Source of the DNA: a virus
Reading direction: 5' to 3' (one strand)
Length of the DNA stretch: 42,960 nucleotides
Virus record (IMG/VR): IMGVR_UViG_3300036791_001259
Coordinates: 1 to 42,960 of that record
Shown here: one piece after another, positions 6,818-12,598 of the stretch
How the letters are laid out: every line of letters starts with the position of its first letter
Position numbering within the stretch: the stretch's first letter is position 1
The notes under the pieces: model-generated
Told to the model about the DNA's origin: nothing
The model's input: the letters and a program-made list of their open reading frames with translations, nothing else
The model's database searches: none
Translations under genes and position numbers: made by a program

Positions 6818-7165
6818 ATGATTCCAGACGACAACCTCCAGAAAATAGCGCTCCTGATCGGGATGCTGGGCTCCGCCCATGACGGCGAGGTGCTCAACGC
6901 CGCGCGCGCCATCGGGCGCCAACTCGCCGCCTGTGACCAGACCTGGGGCGACCTGAAAACCTGCGTCCTGCAAGTGCCGGAATATCCTGATCCGCGCCGC
7001 CACAGCGACATATTGGCGAACATGGCGGAGGAGATTCTCGAGCAGCAATTCGTGAATTGCGCTTCCGTGCGCGACGTGCGGGCGCGCCTGACGTCCAATC
7101 CAGACTACCGGATGAGCGAGAAGCAATCACGCTGGTTCTCGCACCTCTATAGCAAGTTGGCGTGA
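6818..7165 (+). CDS. Phage protein of unknown function, 115 aa
   Basis: ATG 6818 is preferred because the protein begins MIPDDNLQKIALLIGMLGSA, which looks like a conserved N terminus, and the 29 codons upstream have unlikely composition. It contains DGEVLNAARAIGRQL and TWGDLK, a pattern seen in hypothetical proteins of alphaproteobacteria and their phages. The end, MSEKQSRWFSHLYSKL, is helical. No enzymatic motif. Confidence 0.65.
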   Translation: MIPDDNLQKIALLIGMLGSAHDGEVLNAARAIGRQLAACDQTWGDLKTCVLQVPEYPDPRRHSDILANMAEEILEQQFVNCASVRDVRARLTSNPDYRMSEKQSRWFSHLYSKLA

Positions 7166-7282
7166 GTACGCAGGGTGTGGAGATAATTTCTCAGCGGGGA
7201 TGCGTGCATTGGTAAATGCCCCGCACTGGCGATGTCCCAAGCCCGGGATGACCGGACAGACATTGGCCAGCCCTCCTACCCG

Positions 7283-7302
7283 CCATTGGGCTTTCCCAGT
7301 GG
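7283..7302. other. Short hairpin in the 7166-7393 gap
   Basis: CCATTGGG (7283-7290) and CCCAGTGG (7295-7302) form an 8-bp stem with one G-U pair and loop CTTT. The 228-bp gap otherwise shows no convincing coding frame. Function unknown. Confidence 0.3.
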
Positions 7303-7393
7303 GGGTAAGGGGGTGCTGGCTAGAACCCAGCCCGAACCACCGGACAGGGACTAGGAAAGAAGTAAGGGAGTCAACAGCATAAGGGAGGGGTGA

Positions 7394-7798
7394 ATGGCTG
7401 ACTTCGATGACTTCTGGGTGATCTATCCGAGGCATGTAGCCAAGAGGGCTGCGCAACTTTCTTTCGCGCGCGCGCTCAAGTCAGCGACCGTGGAGCAAAT
7501 TCTGGCTGGCGCCAGATGTTACGCCTCAGTCCGCGCCGGCGAGGATCCCCGCTACACCAAGCACCCGACCACCTGGCTCAATGGCGGGTGCTGGGACGAC
7601 GAGCCGCCGCCCCCATTCAAGCCCCGCAACGGAGGACCGATCGATGGCCGAGAACAACGACTCCAAGACCGCAACCGGCGGATCAACGAATGGGAATCTG
7701 CCCTCGCGGATGCCCGCGCCTTCGCTGCCGGATCGGGAAAAAGCGGTGGCGATGGCGGGACGCCTGCTTTCACAATTTTCCCCCCAAAACGGGCTTGA
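7394..7798 (+). CDS. Replication-associated type protein (stand-alone FDxFW/YPR domain), 134 aa
   Basis: A strong GGAGGGG precedes ATG 7394. The sequence FDDFWVIYPRHVAKRAAQLS, then SVRAGEDPRYTKHPTTWLNG and W-D-D, matches the domain often found at the C terminus of phage and plasmid replication initiators (FxxFWxxYPR with HPxTWLN). Here it stands alone, without a winged-helix N-terminal domain. The C-terminal third is a low-complexity Arg/Ala/Gly tail whose DNA also encodes the start of the next gene in another frame. It is the only gene seen with a link to replication. Confidence 0.75.
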   Translation: MADFDDFWVIYPRHVAKRAAQLSFARALKSATVEQILAGARCYASVRAGEDPRYTKHPTTWLNGGCWDDEPPPPFKPRNGGPIDGREQRLQDRNRRINEWESALADARAFAAGSGKSGGDGGTPAFTIFPPKRA

Positions 7799-8234
7799 CC
7801 CGCGCGCCTTCCTGACCGCGATCGCCTCGATCCTGATGCACTATCCGATTGCCATCGGCGAGGAGATCACGGACCCGTTTCACGGCCTGCCCTCGCAGCT
7901 CAAGTTCCCGCCCGCCCCTTACGACGTCAGACAGGCCTGCGACGCGCTGATGCCAAAGCCCAGTTTTTCCGAGGCCTGGACCGGCCGGTCGTGCGCGCAA
8001 CTCAAGGAGCGGGCGCAGCTCGAGCAGGCGCCGCGGCCGAAAAAGACCATAGCCGAGATCGAGGACGGCTGCGCCGCCCGCGGGATCTTCATGTCCGGCT
8101 GGCTGGCGCGCCAGGGTGGGCTCGGGGCTGATGGAAGGCCGCACGGCGAAACGCCGGAGACCGTCCGTGCGAAATTCGGCCTCACCCCCGAGCAGTGGGC
8201 GGCGCTGCCAAACGCTCACCCACGGGCTCCGTAA
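7644..8234 (+). CDS. Phage protein of unknown function, 196 aa
   Basis: ATG 7644 has GGAGG upstream and overlaps the previous gene by 155 bases in a different frame. The first 45 residues (MAENNDSKTATGG and on) are low complexity. The rest is well-formed: REKAVAMAGRLLSQFSPQNG, FLTAIASILMHYPIAIGEEI, then a basic helix and FGLTPEQWAALP. This pattern resembles conserved hypotheticals of alphaproteobacterial phages. A later start near ATG 7710 would shorten the overlap. Confidence 0.7.
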   Translation: MAENNDSKTATGGSTNGNLPSRMPAPSLPDREKAVAMAGRLLSQFSPQNGLDPRAFLTAIASILMHYPIAIGEEITDPFHGLPSQLKFPPAPYDVRQACDALMPKPSFSEAWTGRSCAQLKERAQLEQAPRPKKTIAEIEDGCAARGIFMSGWLARQGGLGADGRPHGETPETVRAKFGLTPEQWAALPNAHPRAP

Positions 8235-8235
8235 G

Positions 8236-8550
8236 ATGATAGGCGTCCTTCCCCCGCCCGCGATCTACGACCACGAATACCCTGGCCAGCTCACGCTCGA
8301 GCTCGGCACCCAGGCCGAGGTCTCCCGGCGCTGCATCGGCATAGGGGCGCCTGGTCGCATCCCTGGCCGGCAGGTGACCATCTACGGGTGCGCGCATCGT
8401 ACCAATGGGGGCGCGGCCTGCATCATCGTGGTTACGCGCGCGAACGGGTGGTGGATTACCGATGAGGACCAAGCCGAGATCTACCGCCATGAAATTGCGC
8501 ACTGCAACGGCTGGCCGAACGATCATTCGACTCCGGTGGCCGACCGATGA
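8236..8550 (+). CDS. Small protein with zincin motif HEIAH, 104 aa
   Basis: ATG 8236 begins one base after the upstream stop. Residues 85-97 read HEIAHCNGWPNDH: His85, Glu86 and His89 form a classic HExxH zinc-protease motif, with a further His97 as possible third ligand. That is two residues later than in metzincins (HExxHxxGxxH). A Cys/His cluster (YGCAHRTNGG, then C62) lies before it. At 104 residues it is very short for a complete peptidase. It may be a small metal-dependent hydrolase or a fold that only retains the motif. Lysis or host-protein cleavage is conceivable but not shown. Confidence 0.65.
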   Translation: MIGVLPPPAIYDHEYPGQLTLELGTQAEVSRRCIGIGAPGRIPGRQVTIYGCAHRTNGGAACIIVVTRANGWWITDEDQAEIYRHEIAHCNGWPNDHSTPVADR

Positions 8551-8585
8551 CCCCCTTTGTCCCGCAACCCCGAAAGGAAACTACC

Positions 8586-8891
8586 ATGGACGCCAAGAGC
8601 TTGACTGTGATCCCTGAGGTTGAACCGCTGGCCGCGCCGCTGCCCGATTGCGGGGCGCTCAAGCTGGCTGATGCGCTGTCCGTCCAGATGACCAACGCCA
8701 CCGAGTATATCGTCAGCGAACTGGATCAACTCATTGAACAGATTGAGGCAATAAAGGCCAGGGTGATCGAGGACTCCGGGCTGGTGCGGGAGGCGATCGA
8801 CGGCCACTTCAAGCTGGCGTCGGAGGCGCTGGCGTTCAGGGCCAAGGTCAGCCAGCGGCTGGGCGAGCTGGTCGAGCGGCAGGGGGCTTAA
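8586..8891 (+). CDS. Helical phage protein of unknown function, 101 aa
   Basis: ATG 8586 has AAAGGAAA upstream and is preferred; ATG 8547, overlapping the upstream stop as ATGA, would add 13 residues. The protein is mainly helical, with ALSVQMTNATEYIVSELDQL, EQIEAIKARVIED and FRAKVSQRLGELVER, likely coiled-coil. It is the last gene of the rightward early operon before the terminators at 8913-9112. Confidence 0.65.
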   Translation: MDAKSLTVIPEVEPLAAPLPDCGALKLADALSVQMTNATEYIVSELDQLIEQIEAIKARVIEDSGLVREAIDGHFKLASEALAFRAKVSQRLGELVERQGA

Positions 8892-8912
8892 GCCGGATCC
8901 ATCCTGGCTCCC

Positions 8913-8945
8913 AAAAATCGCCCGGTTCGCCTTCGGGAATCGGGC
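8913..8945 (-). terminator. Rho-independent terminator for the leftward small-gene operon
   Basis: On the minus strand the arms at 8945-8937 and 8928-8920 form a 9-bp GC-rich stem with one G-U pair and an 8-base loop. They are followed by GATTTTT (plus-strand AAAAA at 8913-8917). Placed 163 bp past the last leftward gene. Confidence 0.6.
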
Positions 8946-9079
8946 TAGGACCTCGCCGCCCATAGCCGGCGCCGTCGAGCAGCAGCAGCCAACCGGCAGA
9001 GGTTGGCGACCGCTGATCCCGAGCAGCCGCGTCGTGAGGGCGGCGGAAGGCGGGAGAGCTCCCGCAATGCCCTGGCCGG

Positions 9080-9112
9080 AGCCCGGGAGTTGTCCCCGGG
9101 CTTTCGTCTATT
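9080..9112 (+). terminator. Hairpin terminator for the rightward early operon
   Basis: AGCCCGGG (9080-9087) pairs perfectly with CCCGGGCT (9095-9102) around a 7-base loop, followed by TTCGTCTATTT. The tail is only moderately T-rich. It lies between convergent operons, 190 bp past the stop at 8891. Confidence 0.55.
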
Positions 9113-9194
9113 TGTTGCACTGATTCAGCGTAACCAGCAGCAACCATGCCAGCAGGGTCAGCAGCAGGCCTTCGCATCTTTTCAGCAAGTTCAT
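9108..9194 (-). CDS. 28-aa hydrophobic peptide
   Basis: ATG 9194 overlaps the stop of the 34-aa gene as ATGA (9191-9194). The peptide begins MNLLKRCEGLLLTLLAWLLL and ends in Asn-Gln-Cys-Asn-Lys: a basic N terminus and one membrane span. It forms a tight pair with the upstream membrane peptide. Small paired membrane peptides can act in lysis or its inhibition, but nothing here proves that. Confidence 0.45.
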   Translation of the reverse strand: MNLLKRCEGLLLTLLAWLLLVTLNQCNK

Positions 9195-9295
9195 GGGCGG
9201 TTGCTCCAATCGGCCGCGACCATCAGCACGGCCAGGGCCAGGCAGAGCGCAAGGAACGGCGTGGCCCAGAGCAGGGCGATATGATCGAAGGACAT
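9191..9295 (-). CDS. 34-aa single-span membrane peptide
   Basis: ATG 9295 lies 2 bases after the stop of the 97-aa gene (TGACAATG), so translation is probably coupled. It begins MSFDHIALLWATPFLALCLA and has one hydrophobic span followed by Asp-Trp-Ser-Asn-Arg-Pro. The stop overlaps the start of the 28-aa peptide. No homologue is recognised. Confidence 0.45.
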   Translation of the reverse strand: MSFDHIALLWATPFLALCLALAVLMVAADWSNRP

Positions 9296-9297
9296 TG

Positions 9298-9591
9298 TCA
9301 GGCTACTGGGCAGATCGGGACATTGCGGCAGGCGTCCCAGATCGCTGTTTTGAATTGGCTGTAGGGAATGCCGGATATGCGAGTGCCGTGGCCAGCAAAC
9401 TGTAGGACCTCCAACGCTTGCGGCTCGGTCGATACCAGCAGCTCACCTTGCACGGCGCCATCCGAGGGAATGACGTAGACGGCGGCGTCATAAATGCCGG
9501 AGCAAGCAAGTCGCGATACCGCAGAACGAACCTTGTCGGCTTGTTCCGCGACCCATTCGGCATATGAGAATAATTCAGCCTTGGTTTTCAT
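9298..9591 (-). CDS. Phage protein of unknown function, 97 aa
   Basis: ATG 9591 is chosen because the 17-base leader TCCTCGAAAGGGAAACA, with a Shine-Dalgarno AAGGGA, lies just upstream and occurs identically before two other genes. The protein is mixed alpha/beta (ELFSYAEWVAEQADKVRSAV, YDAAVYVIPSDG, VSTEPQALEVLQF). It has three cysteines and no membrane span or known motif. Confidence 0.65.
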   Translation of the reverse strand: MKTKAELFSYAEWVAEQADKVRSAVSRLACSGIYDAAVYVIPSDGAVQGELLVSTEPQALEVLQFAGHGTRISGIPYSQFKTAIWDACRNVPICPVA

Positions 9592-9593
9592 GT

Positions 9594-9610
9594 TGTTTCC
9601 CTTTCGAGGA
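9594..9610 (-). promoter_or_regulatory. Repeated 17-nt translation leader, copy 1
   Basis: On the minus strand this reads TCCTCGAAAGGGAAACA, two bases before ATG 9591. Identical copies precede the genes starting at 10268 (minus) and 13073 (plus). It includes the ribosome binding site. Confidence 0.75.
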
Positions 9611-9666
9611 GGGCGGAATCGCCCGATAGTCGGCCCGCATGGGGCCGACCGTCGCGCGATCAAGAT

Positions 9667-9777
9667 TTATTGCGCCAGCATTCCCGCAATCCACCCTTTG
9701 ACGTATTGCCAATTGAGCCGCTTGCGGATTGCCGCCCACTTGCCGGCGGCGAAGCCTTGCCAGTACTGGACATTCAT
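9667..9777 (-). CDS. 36-aa basic/aromatic peptide
   Basis: ATG 9777 overlaps the stop at 9774-9776 as ATGA. The peptide begins MNVQYWQGFAAGKWAAIRKR and has four tryptophans and five basic residues, so it may be amphipathic. It lies between a frameshifted upstream frame and the 97-aa gene. No family recognised; the start-stop overlap is the main support. Confidence 0.45.
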   Translation of the reverse strand: MNVQYWQGFAAGKWAAIRKRLNWQYVKGWIAGMLAQ

Positions 9778-10015
9778 TGCGCCAGCCTCGCCTCGAACGC
9801 TGCCATGTTGACGGGGACGCCTACCGGCTCCGGCGCGGGCGCCGCCAGCGTGCGTTCCATTGACTGCAGCCCGTTTTCACGTAGGCGTCAGAGAGTTGCT
9901 GGTACTGATTGAACGCCCGAGTCGAAATGTCCTTCCTTGCGGCATCGAACGGAATGCCCAGCACACCCTTAAAGAATTTCGAGGTATCGGCGTTGGTCAT
10001 CTGCGACAATGCCAT
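9774..10015 (-). pseudogene. Apparently frameshifted small gene
   Basis: From ATG 10015 the frame reads MALSQMTNADTSKFFKGVLG, then a helical segment with FNQYQQLSDAYVKTG, after which it turns into an Arg/Trp-rich stretch and ends at 9821. A -1 shift near 9872 restores plausible sequence (LQSMERTLAAPAPEP) ending at TGA 9774-9776, which overlaps the next start as ATGA. Upstream of 10015 the frame is also open and coding-like without a start. This suggests a decayed gene, a sequencing error, or less likely a translational frameshift. A 28-aa frame from ATG 9860 could also be translated alone. Confidence 0.4.
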
Positions 10016-10076
10016 GGCATCGCCGATCGCCTTGAACTCGGTAAAGGATTGCGCCAGGTTGCCGACGGCGGCGGCA

Positions 10077-10268
10077 TCAAACCTGGGCCACGATGCTCAA
10101 TTCCGCGATTGCATCCTCGCGGCACACGCCATAGTCGGAAATTACCGCATCGTAATCGGCAAAGCCGTAATCGCGTGCCATCGCGTCAAGAGCGGCGGAT
10201 TCAGTTTCAGCGGAATAGACGCCTAGATGCTCGCCAGTGTTCATGTTGTAGATCGAATAGGTGCGCAT
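10077..10268 (-). CDS. Small conserved-type phage protein, 63 aa
   Basis: ATG 10268 follows the shared 17-base leader. The protein (MRTYSIYNMNTGEHLGVYSA, then ALDAMARDYGFADYDA) matches a small family seen as hypotheticals in alphaproteobacteria and their phages. The family has an N-terminal beta hairpin and a helix with D-A-M-A-R-D. It is the first gene of the leftward small-gene operon. Its upstream region has an operator-like palindrome at 10298-10312. Function unknown. Confidence 0.75.
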   Translation of the reverse strand: MRTYSIYNMNTGEHLGVYSAETESAALDAMARDYGFADYDAVISDYGVCREDAIAELSIVAQV

Positions 10269-10270
10269 GA

Positions 10271-10287
10271 TGTTTCCCTTTCGAGGA
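10271..10287 (-). promoter_or_regulatory. Repeated 17-nt translation leader, copy 2
   Basis: The minus strand reads TCCTCGAAAGGGAAACA two bases before ATG 10268, identical to copies 1 and 3. Confidence 0.75.
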
Positions 10288-10297
10288 GCGATTTAAT

Positions 10298-10312
10298 GTG
10301 TCCAATATACAC
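10298..10312. promoter_or_regulatory. Operator-like palindrome related to the 5257 site
   Basis: GTGTCCAATATACAC matches 12 of 15 positions of GTGTCTAATTGACAC at 5257-5271 and is itself palindromic at its ends. It lies 30 bp upstream of ATG 10268 and covers a -10-like TATATT on the minus strand, a suitable place for repression. Confidence 0.55.
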
Positions 10313-10525
10313 AACCCGGGAAGGATTGCACTACGGACAAAACCGGACAACTCCGTAAAGATCGGCAATCCCCGTAGACGCGGGGATAGGCTCAGGATGC
10401 GCACATTTCCGCAATTCCGTTTTTGTTCTGGATCAGCCACAATCCCGAGCGGCCCGAAATCAGGTCCGAACCGGCCCATTATTGTTAAAACCATAACAGC
10501 TCCAACATGTTAACCCTGCGACATG

Positions 10526-10540
10526 TTGTCCAATTGACGT
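10526..10540. promoter_or_regulatory. Third, weaker operator-like site
   Basis: TTGTCCAATTGACGT shares 11 of 15 positions with the 5257-5271 operator, including the TGTC-AATTGAC core. It lies directly beside the ACATGT palindromes in the same intergenic region. Confidence 0.4.
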
Positions 10541-10766
10541 AATTCCCACCCGTCGATTGTCTCACGCGCGGCTCCTCGGCACTAGCCAAACCGACCCGGC
10601 AGCGATCGCCGCTCGAACGCCACCGGGACGGCCCAGAGCCCACCGGACAGCCAACTCGGCCTCAAGCCGGCGGGAACGGAACCAAAAGACCCAACCCAAT
10701 CGCTCACGACCACCAAACCCAGCGACCCCAAAGCCCGCGGTCGAAGCAATGAAAGAGGGTTAGTCG

Positions 10767-10796
10767 TTGCACGGCCTAGGCTTTTACTCCTATTCT
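10767..10796 (+). promoter_or_regulatory. Candidate sigma-70-type promoter for the methylase operon
   Basis: TTGCAC (10767-10772) and TATTCT (10791-10796) are separated by 18 bases and lie upstream of the methylase gene on the plus strand. The match is moderate and unsupported by other data. Confidence 0.35.
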
Positions 10797-10836
10797 GACG
10801 GCTTTCCCGCCTCCGGTTCTGCCTCCGTTCCGTTCG

Positions 10837-10852
10837 CATAATGTGCATTATG
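10837..10852. promoter_or_regulatory. Perfect dyad CATAATG-TG-CATTATG
   Basis: Seven-base arms are perfectly inverted around a 2-base centre. The dyad lies 41 bp downstream of the candidate -10 and about 70 bp before ATG 10924. It is a plausible operator, possibly autoregulatory for the methylase. It stands out as AT-rich within GC-rich DNA. Confidence 0.5.
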
Positions 10853-10923
10853 GAACATCGGTGTTTCAGTACCTCTCCGGGGGTGCCTGGTCCCCCCCGG
10901 GGCGCGCCGCGGCGCCCAGGCCG

Positions 10924-11793
10924 ATGGGTCCGCGCGGCTACCCGCAAGTCGCCCCCTCCATCCCCCGCCCCAAAAAATTCTGCGAGGATTGTGGCAGGGC
11001 GGACGGTGAGGCATTCTCTGTCTGGGGTGCTGGGATATTGTGGGAGGTGTGTCTGGTGCGGTCTTTGGCGGTTGACCTGTTCTGCGGGTTGGGTGGTTGG
11101 GCTGAGGGGCTGATGGCTGAGGGCTATGATGTCGTCGGGTTTGACATCGAGCTCCACGTTTACGGCCAGCACCGGTATCCGGCGCAGCTCGTCATTCAGG
11201 ACGTGCTGACCTTGCACGGCTCGCAATTCAAGGACGCTGCGCTGATCGTGGCATCGCCGCCGTGTCAGGCCTACAGCTATAGAGCCATGCCATGGTCGCG
11301 AGCCAAGGCACTGCCGCCGCCGGACAACACGCTGTTCGAGGCGTGCTTCCGCATCCAGCGCGAGGCGTGCGCGGCGGCCGGGCGGCACATTCCGATGGTG
11401 GTCGAGAACGTGCGCGGGGCGCAGAAATGGGTTGGGCGCGCGCGCTGGAACTTCGGCAGCTTCTATCTGTGGGGCGACGTGCCGGCGCTGATGCCTGTCA
11501 TTGGCGGTCGCGTGAAGCTCAAGGGCGGCGATGTCGGATGGCGCGAGCGAGGGCCAGGGCGCCAACTGCAGGACCGCGCCGTCGCCCACAACACGACCAG
11601 CGGCAAAGGGCGCAACCCGGATGGGCGCAAGGGCGTTGGCTCCGGCGCGGCATGGTTCGACGCCAATCTGTGCGTCTATCCAAGCAGCAGTCCGCGCCGC
11701 AAAGCCGCATCGGCCATGATTGCGAAGATTCCGTTTGATCTGGCGCGCCACATCGGGCGCTCATTGCGGGAACCGCAAGGGGTCGAGCGATGA
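10924..11793 (+). CDS. C5-cytosine DNA methyltransferase, 289 aa
   Basis: Canonical C5-methylase motifs appear in order: motif I AVDLFCGLGGWAEGL, motif II VGFDIE, motif IV VASPPCQAYS with catalytic Cys114, motif VI VVENVRG, and motif X IPFDLARHIGRSL. The target-recognition region is short. Before motif I lies FCEDCG with a later Cys43, possibly a small zinc knuckle. The start is uncertain: GTG 10843, ATG 10924 and GTG 11056 are all in frame, and 10924 keeps the Cys cluster. It likely protects phage DNA from restriction; no cognate nuclease is nearby. It heads a rightward run of small genes leading to the 2OG oxygenase. Confidence 0.9.
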   Translation: MGPRGYPQVAPSIPRPKKFCEDCGRADGEAFSVWGAGILWEVCLVRSLAVDLFCGLGGWAEGLMAEGYDVVGFDIELHVYGQHRYPAQLVIQDVLTLHGSQFKDAALIVASPPCQAYSYRAMPWSRAKALPPPDNTLFEACFRIQREACAAAGRHIPMVVENVRGAQKWVGRARWNFGSFYLWGDVPALMPVIGGRVKLKGGDVGWRERGPGRQLQDRAVAHNTTSGKGRNPDGRKGVGSGAAWFDANLCVYPSSSPRRKAASAMIAKIPFDLARHIGRSLREPQGVER

Positions 11794-11972
11794 AGACGAT
11801 CGAGGAGTGGCAGGAGTTGTGCCGGCCTGGGATGCCGTTCACGGGCTATGCGGCTGCGGTGATTGCGGAGATGCGGGGCGGCGAGACCGACAAGGTCGAG
11901 GTGCTGGCGCGTGCGATGGAGGCGTTGAGCCGCAACGCGCATGCGGGGGAGAAAGAAGATGACCGAGCCTGA
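11790..11972 (+). CDS. Small protein of unknown function, 60 aa
   Basis: ATG 11790 overlaps the methylase stop as ATGA. The peptide is helical (MKTIEEWQELCRPGMPFTGY, then AAVIAEMRGGETDKVEVLAR) with an acidic end. No known motif. The tight overlap and normal codon use support it. Confidence 0.65.
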   Translation: MKTIEEWQELCRPGMPFTGYAAAVIAEMRGGETDKVEVLARAMEALSRNAHAGEKEDDRA

Positions 11973-12120
11973 TCATGTGACGGATGCGGTCGAGGACTTG
12001 AAGGCGTGGCTGGTGACGTGGTTTGGGCGCCATGCTGCGGAGGCTTTGCCGGACATCGATCTGGACGAGCTCGCGGTCGACCTGGCGCTGTGGATGGAGC
12101 AGGGCGGTAATGGGCCATAA
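11959..12120 (+). CDS. Small acidic protein, 53 aa
   Basis: ATG 11959 overlaps the previous gene by 14 bases and has GAAAGAAG upstream. The sequence (MTEPDHVTDAVEDLKAWLVT, later DIDLDELAVDLALWMEQGG) is a strongly acidic helical protein with three tryptophans. Unknown function. Its stop is directly followed by the hairpin leader at 12121. Confidence 0.55.
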   Translation: MTEPDHVTDAVEDLKAWLVTWFGRHAAEALPDIDLDELAVDLALWMEQGGNGP

Positions 12121-12148
12121 GGACGTTCACGTCCGTCTTCGCGAGATA
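12121..12148 (+). promoter_or_regulatory. Hairpin leader motif, copy A
   Basis: Stem GGACG/CGTCC (12121-12125 and 12130-12134) with loop TTCA, followed by GTCTTCGCGAGATA. It ends six bases before ATG 12154, which opens a 7-codon frame (MTRAQHD) overlapping the start of the next gene at 12170. The stem differs from the other copies at positions 3-4 with compensating changes. GAGA may serve as ribosome binding site. Confidence 0.7.
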
Positions 12149-12169
12149 ACGCAATGACTAGGGCGCAAC

Positions 12170-12340
12170 ATGACTGAACCGGTGCCGCCGGTGGTGCCGC
12201 CGGTTCCGACCGAGATTGAGTTGGCGGGCGACCTGCAGGCGGCGCTGGCGCAGATCGTGGTCGAGCTCAAGGCGATCGTGGCTGCGCTGCGGGATCAACC
12301 GACGCCGCCAGAACCACCGCCTCCACTCGTTCTGAAATGA
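12170..12340 (+). CDS. Small Pro-rich helical protein, 56 aa
   Basis: ATG 12170 has AGGG upstream and lies within the 7-codon leader frame that begins at 12154. The peptide starts MTEPVPPVVPPVPTEIELAG, has a central helix (LQAALAQIVVELKAIVAALR) suitable for a coiled coil, and ends in a proline run. Function unknown. Confidence 0.5.
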   Translation: MTEPVPPVVPPVPTEIELAGDLQAALAQIVVELKAIVAALRDQPTPPEPPPPLVLK

Positions 12341-12474
12341 CGGAATTTCCGGTTGACGGCCAGGTCCGCGCGTGGCCCAATCGCACGCTGGATGGCGGGG
12401 GCGGCTCCACTGACCGTACAGCCCCAAGCACCACGCGATGTGAACGCCCCGGCCATCCGCACGGTCCCTGCTGA
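12337..12474 (+). CDS. Possible 45-aa protein with Cys/His cluster
   Basis: ATG 12337 overlaps the upstream stop as ATGA. The frame runs to TGA 12472-12474. It ends RCERPGHPHGPC, a Cys/His arrangement that could bind zinc; the rest is low complexity. Support is limited to the overlap and the lack of any other gene in the stretch. Confidence 0.35.
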   Translation: MTEFPVDGQVRAWPNRTLDGGGGSTDRTAPSTTRCERPGHPHGPC

Positions 12475-12538
12475 CCTGGGGTCCGTTGTCGGATGTAGTC
12501 TTACCCCACGACTTGATACTTGATACATGAAGACTTGG

Positions 12539-12563
12539 CCCCCGTGCGCAACGGGGGTTATTT
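12539..12563 (+). terminator. Rho-independent terminator
   Basis: CCCCCGT (12539-12545) and ACGGGGG (12551-12557) form a perfect 7-bp stem with a 5-base loop, followed by TTATTT. It ends the methylase-side transcript and lies before the start chosen for the winged-helix gene (12599), which argues against an earlier start at 12527. Confidence 0.7.
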
Positions 12564-12598
12564 CCGAATCCGGCTCGAAAGGCCAAACAAGAACTCCC

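Larger units (their letters stand above)
10289..10923. other. 635-bp region without a convincing gene
   Basis: It separates the leftward small-gene operon from the rightward methylase operon, so it should hold divergent promoters. The first 260 bp are AT-richer, with operator-like 15-mers and two ACATGT palindromes (10505-10510 and 10521-10526, 16 bp apart). The second part is GC-rich and C-biased on the plus strand. A 68-codon frame at 10557-10763 has a TTG start and Arg/Pro-rich composition and is not accepted. An origin of replication could sit here, but no clear iterons are visible. Confidence 0.5.

Noticed and set aside
9865-9880. Programmed -1 frameshift
   Set aside because: The A-run is short and not in an X-XXY-YYZ register; decay or sequence error is simpler.
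10557-10763. 68-codon frame in the gene-free region
   Set aside because: TTG start, no Shine-Dalgarno, Arg/Pro/Ser low complexity, no overlap or spacing that links it to neighbours.
10582-11751. Leftward 389-codon frame opposite the methylase
   Set aside because: Antisense shadow of the methyltransferase, whose motifs are unambiguous on the plus strand.
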